Shown: positions 37,472-47,016 of the stretch, in pieces
Layout: every line of letters begins with the position of its first letter
Numbering within the stretch: position 1 is the stretch's first letter
NCBI GenBank assembly: GCA_036321625.1
Contig: CP143259.1
Location: forward strand, 558,001 to 622,000
Source of the DNA: Peptoniphilaceae bacterium AMB_02
GTDB taxonomy: Bacteria; Bacillota; Clostridia; Tissierellales; Peptoniphilaceae
Reading direction: 5' to 3'
DNA length: 64,000 nt
Position numbers and translations under genes: made by a program
Notes under the pieces: generated by a model
The model's input: the letters and a program-made list of their open reading frames with translations, nothing else
Told to the model about the DNA's origin: nothing
Database searches by the model: none

Positions 37472-38119
37472 ATGAAAAGAAAATTAAAGAAAGCTGAAGT
37501 AAGTATAGCGCTCAAGATTTTAAGTGAACTATATCCCGATGCAAAAGCGGAACTCAATTACACAACGGAACTGGATTTGCTCGTGGCAACAATTCTATCC
37601 GCTCAATGTACGGATGTAAGAGTTAATAAAGTAACTGAGGAACTATTTAAAAAATGCAGAACTCCTCAAGATTATATTGCCATGGGCGAAGAAAAACTCG
37701 GTGAAGAAATAAAGAGTTGCGGCTTCTATAATACAAAGAGCAAGAATATAATAGGAGCATGCATGAAGATTATTAGTGAATATGGAGGGGAAGTACCCAA
37801 TACCATTGAAAAGTTGATGACACTTCCTGGGGTCGGAAGGAAAACTGCAAATGTCGTAGCTTCTAATGTATTTGGAATACAGGCGATTGCCGTAGATACC
37901 CATGTTTTTAGAGTTTCTAATAGAATCGGTTTAGTAGCGGCAAGTAATGTTGAAAAAACTGAAGAAGGCTTGATGAAAGTCGTCCCTCATGACGAATGGA
38001 CTGTAACGCATCATAGGCTTATTTTTCATGGAAGAAGAGTATGTAAGGCAAGAAATCCACTTTGTGGAGAATGTAGATTAAATGAAATTTGTATAGATTA
38101 TCGTTCTAGGAGGAAATGA
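37472..38119 (+). CDS. nth: Endonuclease III
   Basis: This DNA glycosylase/AP lyase removes oxidised pyrimidines. The 215-residue protein has the HhH motif LPGVGRKTANVV (with the catalytic Lys), the catalytic Asp in VDTHVFRVSNR, and a C-terminal 4Fe-4S cluster with Cys spacing C-x6-C-x2-C-x5-C (CKARNPLC...). It follows the DUF503 gene by 6 bases. Its stop overlaps the VanW gene start by 4 bases, so the three form an operon. Confidence 0.96.
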   Translation: MKRKLKKAEVSIALKILSELYPDAKAELNYTTELDLLVATILSAQCTDVRVNKVTEELFKKCRTPQDYIAMGEEKLGEEIKSCGFYNTKSKNIIGACMKIISEYGGEVPNTIEKLMTLPGVGRKTANVVASNVFGIQAIAVDTHVFRVSNRIGLVAASNVEKTEEGLMKVVPHDEWTVTHHRLIFHGRRVCKARNPLCGECRLNEICIDYRSRRK

Positions 38120-39597
38120 TGAGGGGTATACTAAATAAAACAACCGGAACAATTTCATTATTATTATCAATGATCATGTTTATAACCGGTTGTGCCGGAG
38201 CGTTAGGGGCTCAATCAGCACAAAGTAGAATGAGTGATTCTCAATTATTGAATTCACTGGCTTTCTATGAAGGGGTAAGCATAGACGGCAAAGAATTCGC
38301 TGGTAAAGCAAGGCTTGTTGCTGTTGAGGAATTGAAAGCTGAAAAAGAACCGATACTGGATTCGTCTAAAATAAAGTTCAATTATAATGACAAATCATTT
38401 GAATACAGTTTAAGAGATCTTGGGTTTTATTACGATTACGACGGAGCTACCAAGAAAGCTTTTGGATACGGTAGAGACGGCAGTGATGAACAGAAACTGG
38501 AAATGATTAGAGATTTAACTAAAAATCCTGTAAATGTTGACCTTGAGATGTTACAAGACAATGAGAAGTTAAATGCCGTAATAGATGCAATCCATAATGA
38601 AATTAAAATAGATGCCGTTGATGGTGGATACAGCTATGATTCAGAGTCGGGAAAAGTTGTTGCAAAAAAAGGTGAACCAGGACTAGGTGTAGATAGAGAA
38701 AAGATAAGTGAAATGATTCTCAGTTCGTCAAAGTCGCTGGAAGCAATTACTGTTCCGACAAGTCCTATAGAAGTTAACCCACATCATGAAGAATTAGCAG
38801 CAAGGGTCAACGGGGTCATAGGAGCTGCGTCTTCTACTTTTAATCCTTGGTTCTGGGAAAGAGTTACAAATATAGAGGTATCTACTGATGCACTAAATGG
38901 AATAGTCGTTGCACCGGGAGAAGTCTTTAGTGTTAATGACTGTATAGGTGATACGACATATGATAAAGGATACCAAAAGTCTATAGTTATAGTAGGAACT
39001 AAAGAAGTCCCGGGTATGGGCGGCGGAGTATGTCAAACCTCTACGACATTGTACCAAGCTGTTCTTAAAGCCGATTTGGAAATTGTAGAAAGGCAGTCCC
39101 ATACATTAAATCTAAGCTATTATGATGGAGGGCTTGATGCAGCTATTGAATATGGGCTGGCTGACTTGGTATTTAAAAATAATTATGATTTTCCTATTCT
39201 AATAAAGGGGTATTATTCTGAAGGACAAGTTAATTTTGAAATTTGGGGCGATACAAATGTTAAGAATTATGAAGTCAGTCTATTTTCTGAACTACAATAC
39301 AATATTCCATATAGCACAGAATACGTACATGACGATACATTGGCTCCCGGTACTAGCAAAACGAAAACAGCGGGCGTAACCGGATCATACTATGAAGCAT
39401 ACCGTAAGAATGAATCGACAGGTGAAGTCGAGCATATTGGAGGAACTTATTATCCGGCCGTTAATGAAGTAATTCTGAAAGGACCTGATGCACCGGAACC
39501 TGCACCCGCGGAACCTGAGCCTGCACCTGCACCTGACCCGGCACCTGAGGAACCATCGGAACCGGAAGAAACGACAGAATCGTCTGATAATGATTAA
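38116..39597 (+). CDS. VanW family lipoprotein, first of a pair
   Basis: The 493-residue protein has a lipoprotein signal peptide ending in ITGC (Cys near 26). An N-terminal peptidoglycan-binding-like region (about 40-230) precedes the VanW domain (about 250-410) with APGEVFSVNDCIGDTT, GGGVCQTSTTLYQA and FPILIKGYY. The tail is a Pro/Glu/Ala-rich run. VanW proteins are envelope proteins of unknown activity, named after a vancomycin-cluster accessory gene; nothing here indicates resistance. AGGAGG precedes tandem ATGs at 38116/38119. It overlaps nth by 4 bases. Confidence 0.85.
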   Translation: MMRGILNKTTGTISLLLSMIMFITGCAGALGAQSAQSRMSDSQLLNSLAFYEGVSIDGKEFAGKARLVAVEELKAEKEPILDSSKIKFNYNDKSFEYSLRDLGFYYDYDGATKKAFGYGRDGSDEQKLEMIRDLTKNPVNVDLEMLQDNEKLNAVIDAIHNEIKIDAVDGGYSYDSESGKVVAKKGEPGLGVDREKISEMILSSSKSLEAITVPTSPIEVNPHHEELAARVNGVIGAASSTFNPWFWERVTNIEVSTDALNGIVVAPGEVFSVNDCIGDTTYDKGYQKSIVIVGTKEVPGMGGGVCQTSTTLYQAVLKADLEIVERQSHTLNLSYYDGGLDAAIEYGLADLVFKNNYDFPILIKGYYSEGQVNFEIWGDTNVKNYEVSLFSELQYNIPYSTEYVHDDTLAPGTSKTKTAGVTGSYYEAYRKNESTGEVEHIGGTYYPAVNEVILKGPDAPEPAPAEPEPAPAPDPAPEEPSEPEETTESSDND

Positions 39598-39622
39598 AGA
39601 GAGCCTAGGCTCTCTTTTTATT
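39597..39622 (+). terminator. Intrinsic terminator after first vanW-like gene
   Basis: AGAGAGCC and GGCTCTCT form a compact stem around TA, followed by five T. Confidence 0.85.
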
Positions 39623-39727
39623 TAAATAACAGTAAAAATAGCTATATAATCGGAAAAGTCATCTTGTAAATATTTACAAAATATGTTAGGATTTAACTAT
39701 AGAATTTCATTTTTCAAGGGGGAAACA

Positions 39728-41131
39728 ATGAAAAAATACGGAAAGATGAGTTATATTGTCATCATCTTAATATTTGTATTGATAGGGACGGGTTGTCTAC
39801 CGATACAAGCAATTCCAAATGGAACAAATGCGGCAGTGGCATCGTCCGAAAAGTTAAAACAAAGCGACTTAAATGATTGGCAGCTTATACATTCTCTTAA
39901 TATTTACGAAGGTGTAACAATTAATGGACAAGATGTTTCGAATAACAATAGATTAAATGTAATTGAATTACTAAAGAAAGAAAATGATTCAAAATTAGAC
40001 AGTACAATTCTCGATTTTGAGTTCGAGAATTTCAAATACTCTTATACTTTAAGAGAACTGGGTTATGATTTTGATTATGAAAAGGCTTCTACCGAGGCTT
40101 ACAAACTTGGAAGAGGTATTGATGATGAACAGGAGAGATTGGCAAAAATCAGTGAATTAAAAGAAAATCCTGTCGATATTGAGATGACATATACTACTAA
40201 TCCAGAACTGTTCAATGAAAAAATGGAACAGATTTATAATGATATATATGTTGAAGTTGTGAACGGAAAGTTTGAGTATGATTCTGAAAACGATAAAGTA
40301 GTAGCAAAAGAAGGAAAAGACGGTCGAGAAGTAGATAGAGAAGCTCTGGCAAAAAGTATAAATGAAAAACTGAATACCGGTGGTAAAATTGAGATTCCGG
40401 TGACTGCTATTAAAGTGGATCCAGCGTATATTGCCAAAGCAGATAGAGTCAATGGCGTAATCGGTTCAGCAGAGTCGTATTTTAACGGACATTATTGGTC
40501 AAGAGCAAAAAATGTTGAGGTATCTACAAGATATCTTAATGGTGTGGTTATAGGACCGGGAGAGACATTCAGTGTCAATAACTACTTGGGAGATACGACT
40601 CCGGATAAAGGATATGAGATGGCCGTCGTAATAGTTGGCGATGAAGAAGTACCGGGATATGGCGGTGGAGTATGCCAAACATCAACTGCTCTTTATCAAG
40701 CAGCACTTAGAGCTGACCTTCAAATAGTCAACCGCTCAGGACATACAATGAAAATGCCTTATGCAGCCGGTGGCTTGGATGCAACTGTAGACTATGGTTT
40801 AGCGGATTTTGCATTTAGAAATCAATTTGACTTCCCGATATTAATCAAAACATATCATGAGTTTGGAAGAATTTATTTTGAAATTTGGGGAGATTCTACA
40901 GTTAAAAATTATGAAGTAAGCATTTATAATGAGTATTTATACTCAATACCTTATAGCACTAACTATATACATGACAGTTCACTAGAAAAAGGTCAAGAAG
41001 TTGTGAAAACAGAAGGAGTTACAGGTGAAGCATATGCCGCTTATAGAAGAAATGAAGCAACCGGAAATGTTGAAGAACTGGGAATAACGGTTTATCGTGC
41101 TATTAATAAAGTAGTTAGAAGAAATCAATAA
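39728..41131 (+). CDS. VanW family lipoprotein, second of a pair
   Basis: The 467-residue paralogue of the preceding gene product has the same order: lipobox IGTGC (Cys near 24), an N-terminal binding-like region and a VanW domain with GPGETFSVNNYLGDTT and GGGVCQTSTALYQA. It lacks the proline-rich tail. I start at ATG 39728, which follows AAGGGGG; an in-frame ATG at 39683 has no ribosome binding site and would spoil the signal peptide. It has its own transcript after the terminator, apparently shared with the HAD and trmL genes. Confidence 0.85.
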   Translation: MKKYGKMSYIVIILIFVLIGTGCLPIQAIPNGTNAAVASSEKLKQSDLNDWQLIHSLNIYEGVTINGQDVSNNNRLNVIELLKKENDSKLDSTILDFEFENFKYSYTLRELGYDFDYEKASTEAYKLGRGIDDEQERLAKISELKENPVDIEMTYTTNPELFNEKMEQIYNDIYVEVVNGKFEYDSENDKVVAKEGKDGREVDREALAKSINEKLNTGGKIEIPVTAIKVDPAYIAKADRVNGVIGSAESYFNGHYWSRAKNVEVSTRYLNGVVIGPGETFSVNNYLGDTTPDKGYEMAVVIVGDEEVPGYGGGVCQTSTALYQAALRADLQIVNRSGHTMKMPYAAGGLDATVDYGLADFAFRNQFDFPILIKTYHEFGRIYFEIWGDSTVKNYEVSIYNEYLYSIPYSTNYIHDSSLEKGQEVVKTEGVTGEAYAAYRRNEATGNVEELGITVYRAINKVVRRNQ

Positions 41132-41150
41132 TAAAAAAACTGGAGAATTC

Positions 41151-41972
41151 ATGAAAATAAAAGCTTTTGCAACAGATTTAGATGGAACATTACTATATAA
41201 AAATGAAATCTCACAATCGAATTTAAAGGCTATCGAGTCGCTTAAAGAAAGCGGTGTGATACCTATATTTGTAACGGGCAGAATTTATACTTCAGCTCTT
41301 TACTATGCAAAAAAGCATGGTCTAAACATACCCATTATTGGATGTAATGGAGCTGTGGTTGCGAATGTCGAAGGTGAAATAATTAGTTATAATCCGATTG
41401 AAGATGAAGTCAGTATGAAGATTGCGGAATTATGTAATAAAAATAATTTATACTATCATTTTTATGATTTAAATACTTTTTACTCTAGGGTTATGAGAGC
41501 AAATAGAATTAAACATTTGACCAAGAGTATGGACGAGGATATCTTATTTCAAGTTGATATGATGTTTTCAGATAATGCAATATATAGAGCCATTGAAAGA
41601 GGAGAAGGTATAGCAAAATTCGTTATCAATGTTTCCGAAGAAAAAGTGGAAGAGCTCTTTAGCAGTTTGGATTTAAGTAAAATAGAGATAACGAAATCAG
41701 GTCCACATTCAATAGAGATAATGAAGTCAGGTATCACAAAATATAAAGGGCTGGAAATATTGGCAGATTATTATGATTTAAACATAAATCAGATTGCGGC
41801 AATAGGTGATTACGATAATGACATACCTATGATTGAAAATGCAGGATACGGAATTGCTATGGATAATGCTCTTGAGAGCGTTAAAGAACATGCAGATTAC
41901 ATCACGCTTAGCAATGTAGATGATGGTGTATCTGCCGCAATAAAACACTTATATGAAGAGGGTTTAATATGA
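41151..41972 (+). CDS. Cof-type HAD family phosphatase
   Basis: The 273-residue HAD hydrolase of class IIB has the nucleophile motif ATDLDGTLL (Asp9/Asp11), motif II VTGR, the lysine in KSGITKYKG and motif IV GDYDNDIPM. Cof-like enzymes dephosphorylate sugar phosphates, flavin or PLP; the substrate is unknown. It lies 20 bases after the second VanW gene and overlaps trmL by 4 bases. Confidence 0.92.
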   Translation: MKIKAFATDLDGTLLYKNEISQSNLKAIESLKESGVIPIFVTGRIYTSALYYAKKHGLNIPIIGCNGAVVANVEGEIISYNPIEDEVSMKIAELCNKNNLYYHFYDLNTFYSRVMRANRIKHLTKSMDEDILFQVDMMFSDNAIYRAIERGEGIAKFVINVSEEKVEELFSSLDLSKIEITKSGPHSIEIMKSGITKYKGLEILADYYDLNINQIAAIGDYDNDIPMIENAGYGIAMDNALESVKEHADYITLSNVDDGVSAAIKHLYEEGLI

Positions 41973-42433
41973 TAAATATATGTTTACATCAACCCGAGAT
42001 GCCTTCTAATACCGGCAATATAGGTAGATCTTGTTTGCTAACAGGTTCAAGACTGCATTTAATCAGACCATATGCTTTTAAATTGGATGACAAGTCCCTC
42101 AAAAGAGCAGGTATGGACTATTGGAAAGATATTGATTTGGTTATCCATGACAGCTATGAAGAATTTCGTATATATACAGAAGGAAAGAGAGTCCTCTATT
42201 CAACTACAAAAGCTCATAAATATTATAATCAAGTTAAATTTGAGGACGGAGATTTTATTGTCTTTGGATGTGAGTCAAGTGGTTTACCCGAAGAAGTATT
42301 GAATTCCGGGGACGGAGAATGTATTAAGATTCCGATGATTAATAATACAGACAGAAGTTTAAACCTGGCTAATTCTGCTAATATAATACTTTTTGAAGCT
42401 TTAAGACAACTTGATTTTCCAGGTATGGATTGA
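41969..42433 (+). CDS. trmL: tRNA (cytidine(34)-2'-O)-methyltransferase
   Basis: The 154-residue SPOUT methyltransferase modifies the wobble base of tRNA-Leu isoacceptors using SAM. Family signatures are QPEMPSNTGNIGRSC at the start, FGCESSGLPEEVL in the middle and the C-terminal knot region IPMINNTDRSLNLANS. Its ATG overlaps the stop of the HAD gene (ATGA). Length and pattern match TrmL/YibK exactly. Confidence 0.95.
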   Translation: MINICLHQPEMPSNTGNIGRSCLLTGSRLHLIRPYAFKLDDKSLKRAGMDYWKDIDLVIHDSYEEFRIYTEGKRVLYSTTKAHKYYNQVKFEDGDFIVFGCESSGLPEEVLNSGDGECIKIPMINNTDRSLNLANSANIILFEALRQLDFPGMD

Positions 42434-42822
42434 TATATTTAATATGAGTATATCTGATGATATAATATTATATAATGTAAACATTATGTTAGGATAAAAT
42501 ATAATTTAATTTAAATGTCTTTAGAGTTAATAAGCCTTTTAGGCTTGGAAGCAAAGTTAAAGGCTAAAATAACCATATTTAAATTTGGGAATGTATTTCA
42601 ATTAAATACAGTCAATACTTTACAATTTGTGTAAATAGATGTATAATGAATGGCGAACGACAAGATTATGACATGACGATATACATTCACACTTTACTGT
42701 ACGACAATGAGGTGAAAAGATATTAAAATATCGTTATTTATAATAAATGTTAATAAACGCCGAGTTAGGGTATAATAATAAGTGGAAGAATGTTACTTTA
42801 TAATAAACTGTGGAGGCGTTTA
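42434..42822 (+). promoter_or_regulatory. Leader and promoter of the glycine reductase cluster
   Basis: TTTACA (42619-42624), 17 bases and TATAAT (42642-42647) form a strong consensus promoter. The implied leader is about 170 nt long and includes a small hairpin GATATTAAAATATC near 42718. No glycine riboswitch core could be recognised. Upstream, AAGCCTTTTAGGCTT (about 42531-42546) is a short hairpin. No ORF is supported. Confidence 0.6.
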
Positions 42823-43758
42823 ATGATATATGATATGATTATTATAGGAGCTGCACCGGCTGGTTTAACTGCAGCTCTTTATGGAGCCAGACAGGGAAGT
42901 TCAGTACTGGTCATTGAAAAAGACACACCCGGAGGTCAAGCAGCCAGCACCAATCTAATAGAAAATTATCCGGGATCTGTTGAAGGCATTACCGGTCCGC
43001 AATTAGTTGATTTGATGGTTGCGCAAGCTAAATCTTTTGGTGCCGAATTAATTACAGACAGTATCGAAAGCATAGAGCTTAGAGAAGAGATTAAGACAAT
43101 CAAAACTGCTAAGGCCGAGTATAAGTCAAGAAGCGTTATCATCGCTACAGGAGCCTCACCCAGAAAACTAAATGTTGAAGGTGAGAAGGAGTTTACCGGC
43201 AAAGGCGTTGGATACTGTGCAACTTGCGATGCACCTTTTTTCCAAGGATTAGATATTTATGTAATCGGAGGAGGTAATTCTGCTGTTGACGAAGCGATAT
43301 ATTTAACTAAATTCGGCAGAAGAGTTACTATTATTCATAGAAGAGATAAGTTAACTGCGGATGCAGTAAGTCAAGAAGCAGTTTTTAATAATGATAAAAT
43401 CGATGTAATTTGGGATAGTGAGGTTGTCAAGTTAGAGGGTAGCGGACTTGTAAACTCCATGACAATTAAGAATTTAAAAACCGGTGAGACTAGGACCATC
43501 ACAGCTGATCCGGATCATGGTACATTTGGAGTTTTCGTGTTTATAGGAAATATACCGCAAACCGAACTATTTAAAGATATATTAGAGTTGGATTCAGGTT
43601 ATATAGTTACTGATGAAGATATGAGAACTGAAATACCCGGCGTATATGCTGCAGGTGATGTTAGAAAGAAAACACTGAGACAAGTTATTACAGCAGCGGC
43701 GGACGGGGCTATAGCCGCATTTGTGGCAGGAAAAGACCTTGAAAATTCAAGGCATTAA
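42823..43758 (+). CDS. trxB: Thioredoxin reductase of the glycine reductase cluster
   Basis: The 311-residue FAD enzyme reduces thioredoxin with NAD(P)H. It shows the FAD motif GAAPAGLTAALYGAR, the redox CATC (Cys132/Cys135) and the second nucleotide motif VIGGGNSAVDEA. The C-terminal AAGDVRKKTLRQVITAAADG contacts FAD. In glycine-reducing clostridia this protein supplies electrons to glycine reductase through thioredoxin, but no trxA is found between it and grdE here. The start is ATG 42823 after GGAGG; an in-frame ATG at 42790 lies upstream of that site. Confidence 0.95.
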   Translation: MIYDMIIIGAAPAGLTAALYGARQGSSVLVIEKDTPGGQAASTNLIENYPGSVEGITGPQLVDLMVAQAKSFGAELITDSIESIELREEIKTIKTAKAEYKSRSVIIATGASPRKLNVEGEKEFTGKGVGYCATCDAPFFQGLDIYVIGGGNSAVDEAIYLTKFGRRVTIIHRRDKLTADAVSQEAVFNNDKIDVIWDSEVVKLEGSGLVNSMTIKNLKTGETRTITADPDHGTFGVFVFIGNIPQTELFKDILELDSGYIVTDEDMRTEIPGVYAAGDVRKKTLRQVITAAADGAIAAFVAGKDLENSRH

Positions 43759-43811
43759 ATTTGCTTTTAATATGGTTTCCATATTAAATAAAATATTTAG
43801 GAGGTGAGTCT

Positions 43812-45098
43812 ATGCGTCTAGAGTTAGGAAATATCCTAATTAAAGATGTTCAATTTGGTAATGAAACCAAGGTTGAAGATCATGTGCTTTATGTTAATAA
43901 GGAAGAGTTAATCGAACTTATTAAACAAGACGAGCATATAACTGAAGTAGACGTAGATTTAGCTAGACCTGGTGAAAGTGTTAGAATTACACCGGTAAAG
44001 GACGTCATAGAACCACGTGTTAAGGTTGAAGGACCTGGATGTATTTTCCCTGGAATCCTTGGCAAACCTGATATGGTTGGTTCAGGAAAAACTCACGTTT
44101 TGAAAGGTGCAGCTGTTATGACGGTTGGTAAAATCGTTGGATTCCAAGAAGGAATCGTAGATATGTGTGGTCCGGGAGCGGAGTTTACACCATTCTCTAA
44201 GCTGAACAATGTTGTTATAAACGTTGAGAGACAAGAGGGTCTTGAGCCTCATGCTCATGAGCATGCGGTTAGAATGGCAGGACTTAGAGCGGCAGCTTAC
44301 TTAGGAGAAGCAGCAAGAAATGTTACTCCTGATGAAGTTGAAGTATACGAGACTAAGCCATTATTTGAACAAGCTGAAGAGCTTAAAGACCTACCAAAAG
44401 TAGCATACGTACAAATGATTCAAACTCAAGGATTACTACATGATACTTATGTATACGGTGTAGATGGAAAGCAAATTATTCCTACAATCCTTTATCCAAC
44501 AGAGTCAATGGACGGAGCAGTAGTAAGTGGTAACTGTGTATCTGCATGTGATAAGAATACAACTTACCATCAAATTAACAACCCGGTTGTTAAAGCACTA
44601 TTCGAAAAACACGGTAAAGAAATCAACTTCGTTGGAACTATCGTAACTAACGAAAACGTGTACTTGGCAGATAAAGAAAGATCTTCTAATATGACTGCAA
44701 AATTAGCTGAATTCTTAGGACTTGATGGAGCAATTGTTTCTCAAGAAGGTTTCGGTAACCCTGATACTGACCTAATAATGAACGCTAAGAAACTGGCAGG
44801 TAAAGGTATTAAGACAGTTATAATAACTGACGAATACGCTGGAAGAGACGGCGCGAGCCAGTCATTAGCAGACGCAGATCCATCAGCAGATGCTGTTGTA
44901 ACAGGCGGAAATGCTAATGAAATTATAGTTCTTCCAAAACTTGATAAAGTTATCGGAACTTTAGATTATACTGATATCATAGCAGGTGGTTTTGACGGAT
45001 CATTAAGAGAAGACGGAACTATCATGGTAGAGATTCAAGCTATCACAGGAGCAACAAATGAGCTTGGATTCAACAAGATGTCAGCTACAGGATACTAA
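43812..45098 (+). CDS. grdE: Glycine reductase protein B, pyruvoyl-forming GrdE subunit
   Basis: GrdE is the 428-residue proprotein of the substrate-binding component protein B. It is cleaved before a cysteine that becomes a pyruvoyl group and forms a Schiff base with glycine. The site is visible as VSGNCVSACDK, with Cys242 after Asn241, as in characterised clostridial GrdE. The protein is followed by grdA and grdB. AGGAGGTGAG precedes the ATG, 53 bases after trxB, so they are one transcript. Confidence 0.96.
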   Translation: MRLELGNILIKDVQFGNETKVEDHVLYVNKEELIELIKQDEHITEVDVDLARPGESVRITPVKDVIEPRVKVEGPGCIFPGILGKPDMVGSGKTHVLKGAAVMTVGKIVGFQEGIVDMCGPGAEFTPFSKLNNVVINVERQEGLEPHAHEHAVRMAGLRAAAYLGEAARNVTPDEVEVYETKPLFEQAEELKDLPKVAYVQMIQTQGLLHDTYVYGVDGKQIIPTILYPTESMDGAVVSGNCVSACDKNTTYHQINNPVVKALFEKHGKEINFVGTIVTNENVYLADKERSSNMTAKLAEFLGLDGAIVSQEGFGNPDTDLIMNAKKLAGKGIKTVIITDEYAGRDGASQSLADADPSADAVVTGGNANEIIVLPKLDKVIGTLDYTDIIAGGFDGSLREDGTIMVEIQAITGATNELGFNKMSATGY

Positions 45099-45140
45099 AA
45101 TATAAAAAATAAAATTTAAACTATGAAAGGAGACGCAGAA

Positions 45141-45617
45141 ATGACAATTTTTCAAGAAGGCAGAAAAGTTATCATCATCGGCGATAGAGACGGTGTACCA
45201 GGTCCAGCCATCGAAGAATGTGTAAAGACAACTCCTGCTGAAGTAGTTTTCTCAGCAACAGAGTGTTTCGTCTGAACCGCTGCAGGGGCAATGGATCTTG
45301 AAAATCAAAGAAGGGTAAAAGAATTAGCAGAAAAGCACGGAGCAGAGAACATAGTAGTTGTTCTAGGTGGTGCAGAAGCTGAATCAACAACACTTGCAGC
45401 AGAAACTGTAACAGCAGGTGACCCAACTTATGCAGGAGCATTGTCAGGAGTCCAGTTGGGACTAAGAGCATATCACGCAGTAGAACCAGCATTCAAAGAA
45501 GAAGTTGACGCTGATGTTTATGACGAGCAAATCGGAATGATGGAAATGGTTCTTGATGTAGACGAAATAGCTGAAGCTATCGAAGAAATTAGAAAAGAAT
45601 ACACTAAGTTTGATTAA
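45141..45617 (+). CDS. grdA: Glycine reductase selenoprotein A (UGA = Sec45)
   Basis: GrdA is the small selenoprotein that takes the carboxymethyl group from protein B and passes it to protein C. The frame from ATG 45141 (after AAAGGAGA) continues through TGA at 45273-45275 to TAA at 45615, giving 158 residues. Residues 42-45 are C-F-V-Sec, the known CxxU redox motif. Without readthrough only 44 residues would be made. A hairpin right after the UGA fits a bacterial SECIS. The selA/B/C/D genes are not in this window. Confidence 0.96.
45277..45295 (+). promoter_or_regulatory. Predicted SECIS hairpin of grdA
   Basis: Just after the UGA, CCGCTGC and GCAATGG can pair around the loop AGGG. Bacterial SECIS elements lie within the coding region immediately 3' of the UGA and are bound by SelB. 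The position fits; the fold has not been computed. Confidence 0.6.
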
Positions 45618-45652
45618 TATAAATAATAAAATATTGGAGAGGGGGGAATTGA

Positions 45653-46969
45653 ATGGGTAAATTGAGAATAGTTCATTATATTAACCAGTTCTTTGCCGGA
45701 ATCGGTGGGGAAGAAATGGCGCATGTTGAACCTGAGGTTAGAGAAGAAGTAATCGGACCGGGTCTCGCTATCCAAGCTGGATTCAAAGATGAAGGCGAAA
45801 TAGTTGCAACTGTAATATGTGGTGACTCATATTTCGGAGAAAACATGGATGAAGCGAAAGCTAAAATCCTTGAAATGGTTAAAAAGTATGAACCTGATTT
45901 ATTCATTGCAGGACCTGCTTTTAATGCCGGACGTTATGGAGTTGCAGCGGGTTCAATCACCGAAGCAGTTCAAAACGAACTAGGCATCCCGGCTATAACT
46001 GGAATGTACGTAGAAAATCCAGGTGCCGATATGTTTAAGAAGTCTGTATATATAGTTTCTACTAAGAACAGTGCAGCAGGTATGAGAGATGCTATGACAA
46101 AACTTATACCACTTGCTAAGAAACTTGTTAATAAAGAAGAAATTGGTGGACCGGAAGAAGAAGGATATATCGAGAGAGGTATTCGTAAGAATATCTGGAC
46201 TGATAAAGTTGGAGCAGAAAGAGCTGCTGACATGCTTATGAAAAAACTTAAAGGCGAGGAGTTCGTAACTGAATATCCAATGCCAAGTTTTGATAGAGTT
46301 GAAGCTAATCCTGCTATCAAAGATATAACTAAAGCTACTATAGCTATAGTTTCTTCAGGTGGACCTGTACCAGCAGGTAACCCGGATCATATCGAATCTT
46401 CATCAGCATCTAAATATGGTAAATACGATATTGAAGGTGTAGATGACCTAGTTGAAGGCGAATGGGAAACAGCACATGGTGGATATGACCCAACATATGC
46501 TAACCAAGACCTTGACAGAGTTATTCCGGTAGACGTTCTTAGAGCATACGAAAAAGAAGGAAAAATCGGAAAACTTCATAGATACTTCTATTCTACAGTT
46601 GGAAACGGAACTGCAGTTGCAAGCTCTAAAGCATTTGCAGAAGAGTTCTCTAAAGAACTTAAAGCCGATGGCGTAGATGCAGTTATATTAACCTCAACCT
46701 GAGGTACCTGTACACGTTGCGGTGCAACAATGTATAAAGAAGTAGAAAGAGCCGGAATTCCGGTTGTACACGTTTGTACAGTTACTCCTATCTCATTAAC
46801 AGTCGGAGCTAACAGAATAGTTCCTGCAGTAGCTATTCCTCATCCATTAGGAAATCCTAAACTAAATAAAGATGAAGAATACCACTTAAGAGAAAAAATT
46901 GTTGATGAAGCTCTTAGAGCACTTCAAACTGAAGTAGAAGAGCAAACTGTATTTAACTCAGTATTTTAA
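45653..46969 (+). CDS. grdB: Glycine reductase protein B, selenoprotein GrdB (UGA = Sec350)
   Basis: GrdB is the selenocysteine subunit of protein B, which activates glycine for reductive deamination. The frame from ATG 45653 (after GGAGAGGGGGG) runs through TGA at 46700-46702 to TAA at 46967, giving 438 residues. The motif around it is TST-Sec-GTCTRCG, i.e. Sec350 with Cys353 and Cys356, matching known GrdB. It reads as two ORFs if Sec is ignored. Other family stretches are PAFNAGRYG and EGEWETAHGGYDPTYA. Confidence 0.97.
46707..46735 (+). promoter_or_regulatory. Predicted SECIS hairpin of grdB
   Basis: GTTGC and GCAAC pair around GGT just 3' of the UGA, extended by flanking TGTAC/ATGTATA-type pairs. 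Position and a G-rich loop fit a bacterial SECIS; the fold is estimated by eye. Confidence 0.6.
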
Positions 46970-46981
46970 TAAACTATAAAT

Positions 46982-47016
46982 AAAAGGGTGATTAATTAAA
47001 GTATCACCCTTTTATT
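46982..47016 (+). terminator. Hairpin terminator between grdB and grdC
   Basis: AAAAGGGTGAT (46982-46992) pairs perfectly with ATCACCCTTTT (47003-47013), ending in the T-rich TTTTATT. It sits inside the grd cluster. TATAAT at about 47021-47026 could start a second transcript for grdCD. Confidence 0.75.

Noticed and set aside
38116-41131. VanW genes as evidence of vancomycin resistance
   Set aside because: VanW-domain proteins are widespread in Firmicutes and no vanHAX or vanRS genes are present.
42434-42822. Glycine riboswitch upstream of trxB-grd
   Set aside because: I could not find the tandem conserved cores; only a promoter and short hairpins are visible. A covariance-model search would decide.
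45273-45275. In-frame TGA in grdA (and likewise 46700-46702 in grdB) as nonsense mutations
   Set aside because: Both occur at the known selenocysteine positions of glycine reductase, with conserved flanking Cys motifs and long conserved sequence on both sides.
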